A DNA stretch of 64,000 nt, taken from Hyphococcus luteus. Its GTDB lineage: Bacteria > Pseudomonadota > Alphaproteobacteria > Caulobacterales > Parvularculaceae. Of the stretch, positions 18,311-27,338 are shown one piece after another; position 1 is the stretch's first letter; each line of letters opens with the position of its first letter. Where the stretch lies: NCBI RefSeq assembly GCF_002943565.1, contig NZ_PJCH01000017.1:62001-126000 (forward strand), read 5' to 3'. The notes beneath the pieces were generated by a model. That model saw only the letters and a list, made by a program, of their open reading frames with translations. It was not told the origin of the DNA and ran no database searches. The position numbers and the translations under genes were made by a program.

Positions 18311-19045
18311 ATGGCTTCTGACCGGTTAACGACTTCGAGCGAGCAAGGCCTCGCGAAGCTCCTGAGCGACGATCCCGTCGAATGGGCGGTCTCGCGGACC
18401 CACGTCGATTATGACCGCGCCGTCGCCTTCATGGAGACCCGTGCGGCGGCGATCCGCGCCGGCGAGGCGAAGGAGCTTGTCTGGCTTCTGGAGCACGATC
18501 CGCTTTACACCGGCGGGACCAGCGCCAAGCCTCAGGACCTTCTCAATGCGGACCGGTTCCCGGTCCACAAATCGTCCCGGGGCGGACAATACACCTATCA
18601 CGGGCCGGGCCAGCGCGTCGCCTATGTTATGCTCGATCTTGAAAAACGCGGGAAAGACGTGCGCTCCTTCGTGCACGGACTTGAGCGCTGGATCGTCGAA
18701 ACCCTCGACAGCTTCAATGTCAAAGGCGAGCCGCGCGCCGACAGAGTCGGCGTCTGGGTCGACCGCACCGAGCCCGGCGGCCCTTTAAGGGAAGACAAGA
18801 TCGCCGCCATCGGCGTTCGCGTCCGGCGCTGGGTGAGCTTTCACGGCGTCGCGCTCAATGTGGAGCCCGATCTCTCGCATTTTTCCGGCATCACTCCGTG
18901 CGGGGTCAGCGATCCCGGCCTCGGCGTCACGAGCCTTGTAGACCTCGGCCTGCCGGTGACGCTGGATGATGCGGATGACGCGCTGAAACGCGCTTTTCAC
19001 AAGGTTTTCGGGCCGACGCTCGACGCCGCTCCGCCTTCATGGTGA
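18311..19045 (+). CDS. lipB: lipoyl(octanoyl) transferase LipB
   Basis: 244 aa. Transfers octanoyl from octanoyl-ACP to lipoyl domains of 2-oxoacid dehydrogenases and GcvH. The family signature [19 protein letters not shown] is present, with the catalytic Lys at residue 163 ([11 protein letters not shown]) and the active Cys at 197 in [17 protein letters not shown]. The ATG at 18311 is chosen with a weak GGAA upstream. The open frame continues upstream through the gap after the tRNA but is not family-like. Stands alone on the plus strand, 113 nt after tRNA-Leu. Confidence 0.93.
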   Translation: MASDRLTTSSEQGLAKLLSDDPVEWAVSRTHVDYDRAVAFMETRAAAIRAGEAKELVWLLEHDPLYTGGTSAKPQDLLNADRFPVHKSSRGGQYTYHGPGQRVAYVMLDLEKRGKDVRSFVHGLERWIVETLDSFNVKGEPRADRVGVWVDRTEPGGPLREDKIAAIGVRVRRWVSFHGVALNVEPDLSHFSGITPCGVSDPGLGVTSLVDLGLPVTLDDADDALKRAFHKVFGPTLDAAPPSW

Positions 19046-19089
19046 GATAAGGCCTTGGACGACTGATTCTCCCGAAAGGCAGGCTTGCC

Positions 19090-20106
19090 ATGGCGGACAA
19101 AGTCCTCGTTACGGGCGTAAGCGGGTTTATCGCGAAACATGCAGCGCTTCAGCTTTTGCAAAAGGGCTATGAAGTGCGCGGCACCGTCCGCTCCCTGAGC
19201 AAAGCTTTCCAGGTCAAGAAAACGCTTGAAGACGCCGGCGCCGACGTCTCCCGCCTGTCTTTCGTCGCGGCGGACCTCACCTCGGATGAAGGCTGGGACG
19301 AGGCGGCGGAAGGCTGCGGCGGCGTCATGCATGTGGCCTCGCCCTTCCCGGTCTCGCAGCCGCGCGATCGCGACGCGCTGACGCCCGCCGCCCGGGACGG
19401 CGCGCTACGGGTTCTGAAGGCGGCGGAAAAGGCGGGGCGTATTGTCATGACCTCGTCCATGGCGGCGATGGTGTACCACCCGAACCGCCCGCCGGTTGTG
19501 CGCATCGGCGAAGACGACTGGACCGATCTCGAATGGCGGGCTCTCTCGCCTTATATCGTCTCCAAGACGGCGGCGGAAAAAGCGGCCTGGGATGCTGCGG
19601 TGATTGGCGGCTTCAAACACCGGCTGACGGTCGTCAATCCGTCGCTCGTCCTCGGGCCGCCGCTCGATGACGACATCGGCGCCTCGCTCGACCTCATCAA
19701 GTTTTTCATGACCGGCGCTTATCCCGCTATTCCGCCCGTCTCTTTTCCGATTGTCGACGTGCGCGACGCAGCGGCGCTGCATGTGGCGGCGCTCGAAACG
19801 CCGGAGGCCGGCGGCCGGCGCCTCATTGCGTCGGCGGATACGCTGTCGCTGAAAGGCGTCGCGGACATCCTGCGCGAGGCGTTTCCGGACCGGGCGAAAA
19901 AGATCCCCTCCAAAACCCTGCCGTCCTGGCTGGTGCGGGCGCTGGCGCTGTTCGACCGCAATCTCGCCTCGGTCGTGCCCGATCTCGGCGTCGCGCCGCA
20001 GGCCGAGACGGACTATGTGACGGCGTTAACGGATGTCCGCTTCCGGCCCGCCAAAGAGGCGGTCATCGAGGCCGGGGCGGCGCTTGAGCGCCTTAACGTG
20101 ATTTAA
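19090..20106 (+). CDS. NAD(P)-dependent epimerase/reductase, dihydroflavonol-reductase-like
   Basis: 338 aa extended SDR. The N-terminal nucleotide motif is TGVSGFIA at residues 8-15, followed by VRGTVRS, DLTSDEGW and MHVASPF. The catalytic Y-x3-K appears as SPYIVSKTAAEKAAWD, and NPSLVLGPPL and IVDVRDAAALHVAALE complete the dihydroflavonol 4-reductase-like pattern. Substrate cannot be told from sequence; bacterial members reduce aldehydes or ketones. Monocistronic, with 44 nt to lipB and a UUCG hairpin after the stop. Confidence 0.85.
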   Translation: MADKVLVTGVSGFIAKHAALQLLQKGYEVRGTVRSLSKAFQVKKTLEDAGADVSRLSFVAADLTSDEGWDEAAEGCGGVMHVASPFPVSQPRDRDALTPAARDGALRVLKAAEKAGRIVMTSSMAAMVYHPNRPPVVRIGEDDWTDLEWRALSPYIVSKTAAEKAAWDAAVIGGFKHRLTVVNPSLVLGPPLDDDIGASLDLIKFFMTGAYPAIPPVSFPIVDVRDAAALHVAALETPEAGGRRLIASADTLSLKGVADILREAFPDRAKKIPSKTLPSWLVRALALFDRNLASVVPDLGVAPQAETDYVTALTDVRFRPAKEAVIEAGAALERLNVI

Positions 20107-20124
20107 TAGTTTAATTTGACGCGA

Positions 20125-20138
20125 AAACCTTCGGGTTT
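20125..20138 (+). terminator. small UUCG hairpin after the reductase gene
   Basis: AAACC at 20125-20129 pairs GGTTT at 20134-20138 around a TTCG loop, starting 18 nt after the reductase stop. It is followed by only a weak T run (ATTTTACC at some distance), so it may slow or protect the transcript rather than terminate it fully. Confidence 0.35.
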
Positions 20139-20194
20139 GTCGAGATTTTACCAGTTAAGCTGCTAGGCAGGGTAAGCACCAAAGGAGCGTTCAG

Positions 20195-20974
20195 ATGGCG
20201 AAATTCCGGTTTGAGATCGCCGCGGCCAGTCTCGCCGCGCTTGTTTTTTCAGGTCCCGCTTTCGCTCAGGAAGACGCCGCTCAGGATGAAAGCGGCGCCG
20301 GCGAAGCGCCTGTCGCCCTCGCCCTTGAACCCGCCGCGGAGGATGCGGCCGGCGAGCCGGAAGAGGTCAATCCCGACGAAATGGCCGACCAGCTGAATTC
20401 CAGCCAGCAGCTCAAACAAACGATCACGCTGCGCCGCACCGTCGACGGCAAACTCGTCGAGACCGAGAAACGCACCGTCACCTATGACCGCAACGCGCCG
20501 TACCGTGAAACCGAAGCGGGCGAGACGACGCTCGAACGGGTGAAAGACGCTTTCGACGGCGAAGCCCTCACCCGCACCGAGGCCTTCGAAGAGGCCAAAC
20601 TCGATTTCGCCATCGCCGACGCCAATCACGACGACAAGATGACCGCAGAAGAATTTGCAAGGCTGGTCGAAAGCTGGCGCAAGAACGAAACCCGCCAGGC
20701 CGACGCGCCGAGCGAGGAGATCGCCCGGCAGCGCCAGTATGACGCCTTCATCGCCGAGATCGATCCGGATACGGCGCAAGCGCAGACGGAAAGCTTCGCC
20801 AAACAGAAATTCGCATTCATGGCCGGCGCCGCCGAGACCATGAGCCTCAAGGATTACATTCGCGAATATATGCTCGATTTCGACTCCATGGACGAAGACA
20901 AAGACATGGTGCTCACCGATGAGGAACTGATGCGCTTTCGCGCCATCAATCGCGGCGAAACGCTGGATATGTAA
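20195..20974 (+). CDS. exported EF-hand protein
   Basis: 259 aa. A signal peptide (MAKFRFEIAAASLAALVFSGPAFAQ, about 25 residues) is followed by an acidic Ala/Glu segment, then two EF-hands: loop DANHDDKMTAEEF at residues 142-154, ligands D142, N144, D146, and Glu at position 12 (E153); and DEDKDMVLTDEE at 233-244 with D233, D235, D237 and E244. The protein likely binds calcium in the periplasm. The segment between has a Gln-rich linker and could link to envelope calcium sensing. Preceded by GGAG at about 8 nt. Its stop directly abuts the convergent ATP12 stop. No close family known to me. Confidence 0.8.
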   Translation: MAKFRFEIAAASLAALVFSGPAFAQEDAAQDESGAGEAPVALALEPAAEDAAGEPEEVNPDEMADQLNSSQQLKQTITLRRTVDGKLVETEKRTVTYDRNAPYRETEAGETTLERVKDAFDGEALTRTEAFEEAKLDFAIADANHDDKMTAEEFARLVESWRKNETRQADAPSEEIARQRQYDAFIAEIDPDTAQAQTESFAKQKFAFMAGAAETMSLKDYIREYMLDFDSMDEDKDMVLTDEELMRFRAINRGETLDM

Positions 20975-21688
20975 TCAGCTGTCGAGCAGCGCGAGAAACT
21001 CCGCCGCTTTCAGGAAGTCTGCGCGCAGCCGGTTCTCGCGGGCTTTCGCTTCCTCATCGACGCCCCACTTTTCTTCCTGAAACCGTTCGTCGACGCGCGA
21101 GGCTTCGAATACGGATTCCGCGGTCTCCTCGCCTTTCCAGAGCGCCAGCGCCAGGACGGCCGAGCCCGCGATGGCGGCAGCGATTTGCAGGCCGAAGAGG
21201 GTTTCCGGCGTTTCTTTTGCGAGCGCGCCGCGCACGGCCGAAAAGGAGGCGTCCGCCTGGGGCACGGCAACGATGCCTGCGGTGGTGACGAGAATGGCGC
21301 CGAACTCCCGGCGCATGAATTCGATATAAGGGTCCCAGATCGCCGCCTGGCGCTCGGCGAGCACCGCCGGCGCATCGGCCCGATAACAGACGAGATCGGA
21401 GCCGAGATATTTGACGATCTCTTCGCGCCAGGCTTGCAAATCTTCTTCGCCGCCGTCGATCGCGGCGGAGAGCATGGCGGTGAGCGGCATGGTCGTGCGG
21501 TCGATGTGCTCGCCCTGTAAATCCCATTCGGCGGCGACGGCTTCAGCCAGCGCCGGCGTCGGCGCGGCGAGCACATTGCGGCCTCGCGTCTTTGTCTTGC
21601 GTCCGTCAAGGGCGACGCCGTGCCGGCCTTCATGTTCGACGACCGCGACTTCCTTGTAAAACCTCTTGGGGCGGACGTTTTCGCTCAC
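20975..21688 (-). CDS. ATP12-family F1-ATPase assembly chaperone
   Basis: 237 aa from the GTG at 21686-21688, whose GGAGG ribosome-binding site is 8 nt upstream. The GTG overlaps the rluC stop by four bases. The N-terminus VRPKRFYKEVAVVEHEGRHGV resembles ATP12, with AVAAEWDLQGEHIDRTTMPL and CYRADAPAVLAERQAAIWDPY and a C-terminal helical region. In mitochondria ATP12 helps assemble the alpha subunit of F1; bacterial members are mostly restricted to alphaproteobacteria. Last gene of the six-gene run 26.6-21.0 kb. The frame remains open upstream to 22150 but that part is a shadow of rluC. Confidence 0.88.
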   Translation of the reverse strand: MSENVRPKRFYKEVAVVEHEGRHGVALDGRKTKTRGRNVLAAPTPALAEAVAAEWDLQGEHIDRTTMPLTAMLSAAIDGGEEDLQAWREEIVKYLGSDLVCYRADAPAVLAERQAAIWDPYIEFMRREFGAILVTTAGIVAVPQADASFSAVRGALAKETPETLFGLQIAAAIAGSAVLALALWKGEETAESVFEASRVDERFQEEKWGVDEEAKARENRLRADFLKAAEFLALLDS

Positions 21689-22659
21689 CGCAAATCCTCC
21701 GGCCAGTCGACTTTCACATTCTTCTCGAAGGTGAAGAATTTCCAGGTCTCGAGCATATGCCCCGACAGCGGCGCGTCGAGCGTCATGCGCCGCCCGGTTT
21801 TCGGGTGCGGGAAGGTCATGGACCGGCAGAAGAGGTGAAGCTTCGGCGAGACGCCTTCGATGCGCGATTTCTCGCCGCCATATTTTCCGTCGCCGACGAT
21901 GGGACAGCCGATGGCCGCCGCATGGACGCGCAGCTGGTGCGTGCGCCCGGTGACGGGCCGCATGGCGAGAAAAGTGACCGGCCCCGCCTCCTCCATGGTC
22001 TGGTAATCGGTGATCGCTTTTTTTGCGTCTTCGCCGTCCGCCGGGACCACACGCTCTTCTTCGCCCTCGCCGATGCGCATCATTTTCTTTGCGATGGGAA
22101 GATCGATGGTTCCCTCTTTCGGGCGCGGCAGGCCGGCGACAAGCGCCCAATAGGTCTTGTCGACATCATGGCTCTTGAAGGCGTCCCCGAGCCGCTGCGC
22201 CGCCTGTCGCGTCTTCGCGACCAGCATGAGCCCGCCCGTATCCTTGTCGAGCCGGTGGACGAGGCGCGGACGCTCGCCGTCTTTTTCGAGCGCCGCCAGC
22301 ATGCCGTCGAGATGCTGCTTCATCCCCGATCCGCCCTGCACCGCAAGACCGAAGGGCTTGTTGAGCGCGATGATCGCGTCGTCTTCATAGACGATCAGTT
22401 TGCGCACCGCCCCGGCGTCGGCGGGGCTGGCTTTGCGCGGCGCCGGCGCGTCGTCGGACAAGGGCGGGATGCGCACTTCCTCGCCGGCTTCGAGACGCCG
22501 GTTCGATTTTGCGCGCCCGCCGGAGACGCGCACCTGCCCCTTGCGCAGGAACTTCTCAAGCTCGCCGTGACGCACCTGCGGGAAATGCGCCTTGAACCAG
22601 CGGTCAAGACGCATGCCCTCTTCATCGGCCTTCACCGTTTTTGTCTGAACGCCGCTCAT
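21685..22659 (-). CDS. rluC: RluA-family 23S rRNA pseudouridine synthase
   Basis: 324 aa. An S4 RNA-binding domain at residues 15-65 (RLDRWFKAHFPQVRHGELEK) precedes the pseudouridylate synthase domain. Catalytic Asp138 lies in HRLDKDTGGLMLVAKT. Other family strings are LNKPFGLAVQGGSG and PVTGRTHQLRVHAAAIGCPI. RluC-type enzymes modify 23S rRNA positions 955, 2504 and 2580; RluD- or RluA-like specificity cannot be excluded. Starts with ATGA overlap from crcB and ends in a GTGA overlap with the ATP12 gene. Confidence 0.9.
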   Translation of the reverse strand: MSGVQTKTVKADEEGMRLDRWFKAHFPQVRHGELEKFLRKGQVRVSGGRAKSNRRLEAGEEVRIPPLSDDAPAPRKASPADAGAVRKLIVYEDDAIIALNKPFGLAVQGGSGMKQHLDGMLAALEKDGERPRLVHRLDKDTGGLMLVAKTRQAAQRLGDAFKSHDVDKTYWALVAGLPRPKEGTIDLPIAKKMMRIGEGEEERVVPADGEDAKKAITDYQTMEEAGPVTFLAMRPVTGRTHQLRVHAAAIGCPIVGDGKYGGEKSRIEGVSPKLHLFCRSMTFPHPKTGRRMTLDAPLSGHMLETWKFFTFEKNVKVDWPEDLR

Positions 22660-23039
22660 AATACCTGCCGGCCAGCGGCGAGGCCTGCAAAAAGACCGCC
22701 TACGGACAATATCACCGAGGCGAGAACATAGACTCCGGCGACCATCAGCGTCCTGTCGCGGTAAAGCGTAACGGCGTCAAGGGAAAAGGTGGAGAAAGTC
22801 GTGAAGGCGCCAAGAAGCCCCACGGTCAGGAAAGCGCGCAAAGCCGGGCTCGCCGGCTCGCGATGGGCGAGCCACACAATGAAGAACCCCATAGCGAAAG
22901 AGCCAAGCACGTTCACGGCGAGCGTGCCCCAGGGGAAATTCGGCCCCAGAAAATGCATCGCCGCGCGCGACACCGCATTGCGGCCCACGGCGCCCACAGC
23001 GCCGCCCGCCGCGACCGCCATCCAGATATGTGCTCCCAT
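22656..23039 (-). CDS. crcB: fluoride ion channel CrcB/Fluc
   Basis: 127 aa with four membrane helices. Family marks are GGAVGAVGRNAVSRAAMHF, WGTLAVNVLGSFAMGFF and VGLLGAFTTFSTFSLDAV, the last carrying the Phe-box and Thr residues of the Fluc pore. Exports fluoride as a dual-topology dimer; a single gene suggests a homodimer. There is no fluoride riboswitch visible upstream, where the desaturase-like gene ends in a one-base overlap (TAATG). The stop overlaps the rluC start as ATGA. Confidence 0.93.
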   Translation of the reverse strand: MGAHIWMAVAAGGAVGAVGRNAVSRAAMHFLGPNFPWGTLAVNVLGSFAMGFFIVWLAHREPASPALRAFLTVGLLGAFTTFSTFSLDAVTLYRDRTLMVAGVYVLASVILSVGGLFAGLAAGRQVL

Positions 23040-23821
23040 TAAGTTTTCCTCATAAAGGGCGTCAGGATTAGCCGCAAAAGCGGTTTATCTTCAACGGATT
23101 CGAGACCGATTTTCATCTCCGGGGTGCGCGGGGTCGCGCTCTTCGAGGCGAAAAGTCGGTCCCAGAGGCTGAAAATCGCCGCATAATTGGAATGGGTGTC
23201 CCGCATCACCGCATGATGGTGCACCCAGTGGATCGACGGCGTCACCATAATCTTCGACAGCGCCCGCTCGAAAGCCGACGGCAAGCGCAGATTGGAATGA
23301 TGGAAGAGCACCGCGCAGATGAACACCGTCTCGAAAGTCAGGACATGGGCGAGCGGCATGGCGAGAGCCGTGATCGGAATGAGCCGCAGCGCGGCGGAGA
23401 CGATCACCTCGCCAAGGTGAAACCGAAAGGCGCTCGTCGTGTCGAGAAACTCATCGAAATGATGCACCTTGTGAAACCGCCACATGACCGGCACGCGATG
23501 CCAGGCGCGGTGCACCCAGTAAGTCCACAGATCGAGAATGACGATGTCGGCAATAAGGATGAGACCGCCGTGCAACGCTTCCGGCCTCTCCCATAAAAGA
23601 TGATTGGCGCCGAAGGCGGTGATCGGCGCAACGATCAGCGGCGACGTCAAAAGCACGATCGCCCAGAGCCCGAGATTGCGGACAAGGCGCGCGGTCGAAT
23701 GGGGCGGCGGGGCCGCCGAGACGATGCGCTCGCCGATAAAGAGCAGTGCGAACACAGCGCCGGCGGCGAGCGTTTTGACGCCGCCGGCGGCCGCGAGAAA
23801 TTGTTGAATGACGCCTTCCAT
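23039..23821 (-). CDS. sterol desaturase/fatty acid hydroxylase family membrane protein
   Basis: 260 aa, several membrane helices and the di-iron histidine boxes: HRAWH, HKVHHFDE, and HWVHHHAVMRDTHSNYA in the C-terminal half. The family includes fatty acid, sterol and carotenoid hydroxylases and desaturases. Substrate is unknown. It overlaps rarA by one base (TGATG) and crcB by one base (TAATG), an extremely compact arrangement. Might act on membrane lipids or hopanoid-like compounds, but nothing in the neighbourhood decides this. Confidence 0.85.
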   Translation of the reverse strand: MEGVIQQFLAAAGGVKTLAAGAVFALLFIGERIVSAAPPPHSTARLVRNLGLWAIVLLTSPLIVAPITAFGANHLLWERPEALHGGLILIADIVILDLWTYWVHRAWHRVPVMWRFHKVHHFDEFLDTTSAFRFHLGEVIVSAALRLIPITALAMPLAHVLTFETVFICAVLFHHSNLRLPSAFERALSKIMVTPSIHWVHHHAVMRDTHSNYAAIFSLWDRLFASKSATPRTPEMKIGLESVEDKPLLRLILTPFMRKT

Positions 23822-25131
23822 CAGGACCCGGATTTTTCTCGGCGCTTCTTGTCCCAGTATTCGAGGCGCTTGGCGATTTCCTTGTCGAACCCAAATTGCG
23901 TCGGCTCGTAAAATTTCTGGCGCGCCATGCCGTCAGGAAAATAGTTGAGCCCCGCGAACGAGCCTTCGGCGTCGTGGTCGTATTCGTAACCTTTGTGATA
24001 GCCGAGCTCTTTCATGAGCTTTGTCGGCGCGTTGACCGCATGCATCGGCGGCATCAGGGAGCCGGTTTCCTTTGCGACCGCCTTGGCGTTGTGAAAGGCG
24101 ACATAGGCGCGGTTCGATTTCGGCGCGGTGGCGAGATAGGTCACGAGCTGGCCGATGGCGATTTCGCCTTCGGGCTGGCCCAAGAATTCGTAAGCCTCCT
24201 TGGCGGCGATGGCCAGCGGCAGCGCCTGCGGGTCGGCGTTCCCGATATCTTCCGACGCGACGACAATCAGCCGGCGCAACACGAAGCGCGGATCCTCGCC
24301 GCTGACCAGCATGCGCGCGGCCCAGTAAAGCGCGGCGTCGACGTCTGAGCCGCGAATGGATTTTTGCAGCGCGCTCGCCAGATTATAATGGGATTCATCG
24401 CTTTTGTCGTAGACCGGCGCCCGGCGCTGGATGATGACCGCAAGCTCTTTCGGCTCGATGGGCTTGCGGTCTTCAGGCTCAGCAAAGATTTCCTCGGCGA
24501 GGTTCAGCATGAAGCGCCCGTCGCCATCCGCCATGGAGCGCATCAATTCGCGCGCCTCCTCCGTCAGCGGAAGCTTGCGGCCCTCCGCCTCTTCGGCGCG
24601 TTTGAGAAGCAGCTCCAGGGCCTCGTCGTCGAGACGGTTGAGGGTGAAAACCTGCGCGCGCGACAAAAGCGCGGCGTTCAGTTCGAAAGACGGGTTCTCT
24701 GTGGTGGCGCCGATCAGCGTGATGACGCCGGACTCCACATGCGGCAGGAAGCTATCCTGCTGCGCCTTGTTGAAACGGTGGATCTCATCGACGAAGAGGA
24801 GCGTGCCCTTCCCCGCCTGGCGGCGCGCCTTGGCGCGCTCGAAAACCTTTCGAAGGTCAGCGACGCCGGAAAAGATCGCGGAAATCTGTTCGAATTCGAG
24901 TTTGGCGTCCTCAGCCAGCAACCGGGCGATGGTGGTCTTGCCGGTCCCGGGTGGACCCCAGAGAATGGAGGAGGACAACCGTCCGGCGTCGAGCATGCGC
25001 CGCAAAGGCGCGCCTTTCGCCAGCAAATGATCCTGACCCACCACCTCCGACAAGGCCTTCGGGCGCAGGCGATCCGCCAGCGGATGCGGCGCATCCTGTT
25101 CCAGTCCCGCCGCGCCGAAGAGATCGCTCAT
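23821..25131 (-). CDS. rarA: replication-associated recombination protein RarA/MgsA
   Basis: 436 aa AAA+ ATPase acting at stalled replication forks. Walker A GPPGTGKT is at residues 59-66, Walker B and box FVDEIHRFNKAQQDSFLP near residue 110, and the sensor-1 string IGATTENPSFELNAALLSR. The C-terminal tetramerisation domain (IRGSDVDAALYWAARMLVSGEDPRFVLRRL, cited partly) is typical. Only six bases separate it from the HtrA protease gene upstream, and the stop overlaps the hydroxylase start. Confidence 0.95.
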   Translation of the reverse strand: MSDLFGAAGLEQDAPHPLADRLRPKALSEVVGQDHLLAKGAPLRRMLDAGRLSSSILWGPPGTGKTTIARLLAEDAKLEFEQISAIFSGVADLRKVFERAKARRQAGKGTLLFVDEIHRFNKAQQDSFLPHVESGVITLIGATTENPSFELNAALLSRAQVFTLNRLDDEALELLLKRAEEAEGRKLPLTEEARELMRSMADGDGRFMLNLAEEIFAEPEDRKPIEPKELAVIIQRRAPVYDKSDESHYNLASALQKSIRGSDVDAALYWAARMLVSGEDPRFVLRRLIVVASEDIGNADPQALPLAIAAKEAYEFLGQPEGEIAIGQLVTYLATAPKSNRAYVAFHNAKAVAKETGSLMPPMHAVNAPTKLMKELGYHKGYEYDHDAEGSFAGLNYFPDGMARQKFYEPTQFGFDKEIAKRLEYWDKKRREKSGS

Positions 25132-25137
25132 TACGCC

Positions 25138-26610
25138 TTACCGCCCCACGCGCCAAGGCACGATGCGCCCGCCCGTGTCGACTTCAAGCTCCCAGCGGGT
25201 CGCCGGTTTCTTGATTTCCCGTTCAAGCTCCGCCGTCGTCGAGATTTCCTTACCGTTAATCGAGATGATCTTGTGACCGGGACGCAAGCCCCGCCGCGCC
25301 GCAAAGGAGCGCCCGTCGACTTTGGAAACGACAACGCCTTTCGACAGCGGATCGAGGCCGAGCTCTTCGCTGTAGCGCGGCGAGAGATTGTCTACCGTGA
25401 CGCCGTTCAAAGGGTGCTTGCCTTCAAGTTCGCGGGTGTCGCGGGCCGGGTTTTCCGGCGGCAGCGCCAGCTTGACGCTCGCCGTGTGTTGCTTGCCGTT
25501 GCGGACATAAACGACGCGCGTTGTGTCCCCGTCATTATTGACGCCGACGCGATACTGCAGGGCCTGTGCGTCGTAAACCGGCTGGCCGTCCACCTCTGTG
25601 ATGACGTCGCCGGGCTTGATCCCGGCGCGGTCGGCCGGCCCCTTTTTCCAGACATCGTTGACGATGGCGCCGGCGGGCCGGTCAAGCTTCAGGGCCTTCG
25701 CCATATCGGCGGTGACCGTGTCGGACGAGGCGCCGATCCATGGGCGCACCAGCGCCGTGCCAGAAACGGCGGACTTGATCACCTGCTGGACGAGACGCGA
25801 GGGAATGGCGAAGCCGATGCCGTTGGAGCCGCCCGAACGCGAATAGATCGCGGAATTAACGCCGACGAGGCGCCCGTCAATGTCAATGAGCGCCCCGCCG
25901 GAATTGCCCGGATTGATGGCGGCGTCGGTCTGGATGAAAAACTGATAATCGGAAATCGAAACCGCGGTGCGGGCGAGCGCGGAGACGATGCCGCTCGTGA
26001 CCGTCTGGCCGACGCCGAATGGATTGCCGATGGCGAGCACCACGTCGCCCACATGGATCGAATCCGAATTGGCGAAAGAAAGAAAGGGAAGCGGCTCGTC
26101 CGCCTCGATCTGCAAGACCGCAAGGTCCGTTTGCGGATCGGCCATGACGAGCTCGGCTTCATATTCGCGGCGGTCATGGAGCACCACCTTGATCTCCGTC
26201 ATGCCCTCAATGACGTGGTTGTTGGTGACAATGACGCCGTCCGGGCTGACGAGAACGCCGGAACCGAGAGAGTTCTGCACGCGCTCGCGCGGCGCATCGA
26301 AGGCGCCGCCGAAAAACCGCTCGAAAAACGGGTCGCCCGCAAAAGGGCTGCGCTGCTGGATGACGCGCTTGGTGTAAACATTGACGACAGCCGGCGCGGC
26401 GCGCTCCACGCCCGGGGCGAAGGAAAGCTTCACCTCCTCCATGGATTGCGGCACGACCCGCGGCGACTCGATGATGTCGCCCGCCATTTCGCCCTGTCCT
26501 CCCCCGCCAGGTCCCCCGCCTTGCGCGTCTTGGGTTTCCGGCGCCGGCTGGGCGCAAGCCGCGCTGGCTGCCAAAAGGGCTGCGAAAATGAGGGAGCTGC
26601 GCAATCTCAT
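25138..26610 (-). CDS. degQ: HtrA/Do-family periplasmic serine protease
   Basis: 490 aa. Trypsin-like domain with catalytic His132 (VTNNHVIEG), Asp162 (PQTDLAVLQI) and Ser237 (NPGNSGGALID), followed by two PDZ domains (GIKPGDVITEVDG and RGLRPGHKIISING). Envelope quality control. The start MRLRSSLIF at 26610 is preferred because the upstream 22 codons (rich in Arg and Pro) do not look like an export signal. The signal may end at a lipoprotein-like Cys19 (AASAACAQ), although the lipobox lacks a Leu at -3, then a Gly-rich linker (GGGPGGGGQGEM). First gene of the tight run to ATP12. Confidence 0.9.
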   Translation of the reverse strand: MRLRSSLIFAALLAASAACAQPAPETQDAQGGGPGGGGQGEMAGDIIESPRVVPQSMEEVKLSFAPGVERAAPAVVNVYTKRVIQQRSPFAGDPFFERFFGGAFDAPRERVQNSLGSGVLVSPDGVIVTNNHVIEGMTEIKVVLHDRREYEAELVMADPQTDLAVLQIEADEPLPFLSFANSDSIHVGDVVLAIGNPFGVGQTVTSGIVSALARTAVSISDYQFFIQTDAAINPGNSGGALIDIDGRLVGVNSAIYSRSGGSNGIGFAIPSRLVQQVIKSAVSGTALVRPWIGASSDTVTADMAKALKLDRPAGAIVNDVWKKGPADRAGIKPGDVITEVDGQPVYDAQALQYRVGVNNDGDTTRVVYVRNGKQHTASVKLALPPENPARDTRELEGKHPLNGVTVDNLSPRYSEELGLDPLSKGVVVSKVDGRSFAARRGLRPGHKIISINGKEISTTAELEREIKKPATRWELEVDTGGRIVPWRVGR

Positions 26611-26798
26611 GGAAGTACCTTTTGCTGGCGGTAATCGGGAGGCTGCATCCATACAACGCCGTCCCGGCCTTGGCAAAGACGGGGGGATGAAGGAGCAAAG
26701 ACCCGGACGACACCATCATAGATGGCGCCTCGGGAGCATCCTTCAAGCCTCCGGGCGCCGCGCCGCGACCGTGGTCTCAACCCCGCCCTATAACAGTG

Positions 26799-26834
26799 AA
26801 AAACCCGCCGGAAGATAATCCGGCGGGCTTTTTC
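26799..26834 (-). terminator. intrinsic terminator after rplQ (bidirectional)
   Basis: CCCGCCGG (26804-26811) pairs with CCGGCGGG (26820-26827), 8-nt loop, with A and T runs on each side, 28 nt beyond the rplQ stop. Read on the minus strand it ends GTTTTTCAC. This closes the alpha operon. The remaining upstream sequence to degQ (about 26611-26798) shows no other clear element. Confidence 0.85.
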
Positions 26835-26861
26835 AAAAAAAACAGAATGAGGCTTTCGCGT

Positions 26862-27299
26862 CTATTCTTCGTCTTCGTCCTCGACGCCCATGACGGGGCC
26901 GGAATCCTGGCCTTTGGCGTCCTCGTCGCGGTCGACGAATTCGATGACCGCGAGCGGCGCATTGTCGCCATAGCGAAAACCGGCTTTCATGATGCGGATA
27001 TAGCCGCCGTCGCGTTCGGCGTAGCGGGGGCCGAGCGTGTCGAACAGCTTCTTCGTCATATCCTTGTCGCGGATCGACGAAATCACCTGACGGCGCAGAT
27101 GCAGCGACCGACTTTCGTCTTTGGCGGCGTGTTTCGCCTTGGTCACGAGTTTCTCGACGATCGGACGAAGCTCTTTGGCTTTCGGCAGAGTCGTCGTGAT
27201 CTGCTCATGCTTGATCAGCGCGCACGACATGTTTGCGAACATCGCTTTGCGGTGTTCATGCGTGCGGTTCAGTTTTCGTTGCGCCATCCCGTGTCGCAT
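26862..27299 (-). CDS. rplQ: 50S ribosomal protein L17
   Basis: 145 aa. Starts [24 protein letters not shown], the conserved L17 N-terminus, with [21 protein letters not shown] following. The C-terminal tail is acidic (GVEDEDEE), a mild version of the tails on S2 and L3. L17 lies near the polypeptide exit of the large subunit. Follows rpoA by 39 nt and ends before a terminator. Confidence 0.97.
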   Translation of the reverse strand: MRHGMAQRKLNRTHEHRKAMFANMSCALIKHEQITTTLPKAKELRPIVEKLVTKAKHAAKDESRSLHLRRQVISSIRDKDMTKKLFDTLGPRYAERDGGYIRIMKAGFRYGDNAPLAVIEFVDRDEDAKGQDSGPVMGVEDEDEE

Positions 27300-27338
27300 G
27301 GCTTTACACTCCGTAGGCCGACGTCCCGCCGGTCTTTG

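Noticed and set aside
20975-22150. 391-aa form of the ATP12 gene
   Set aside because: The first 150 residues are a low-complexity shadow of rluC; a GTG with GGAGG at 21688 gives the normal length.
24364-26634. 756-codon open frame on the plus strand opposite rarA and degQ
   Set aside because: Spans two real minus-strand genes and has no domain or ribosome-binding site.
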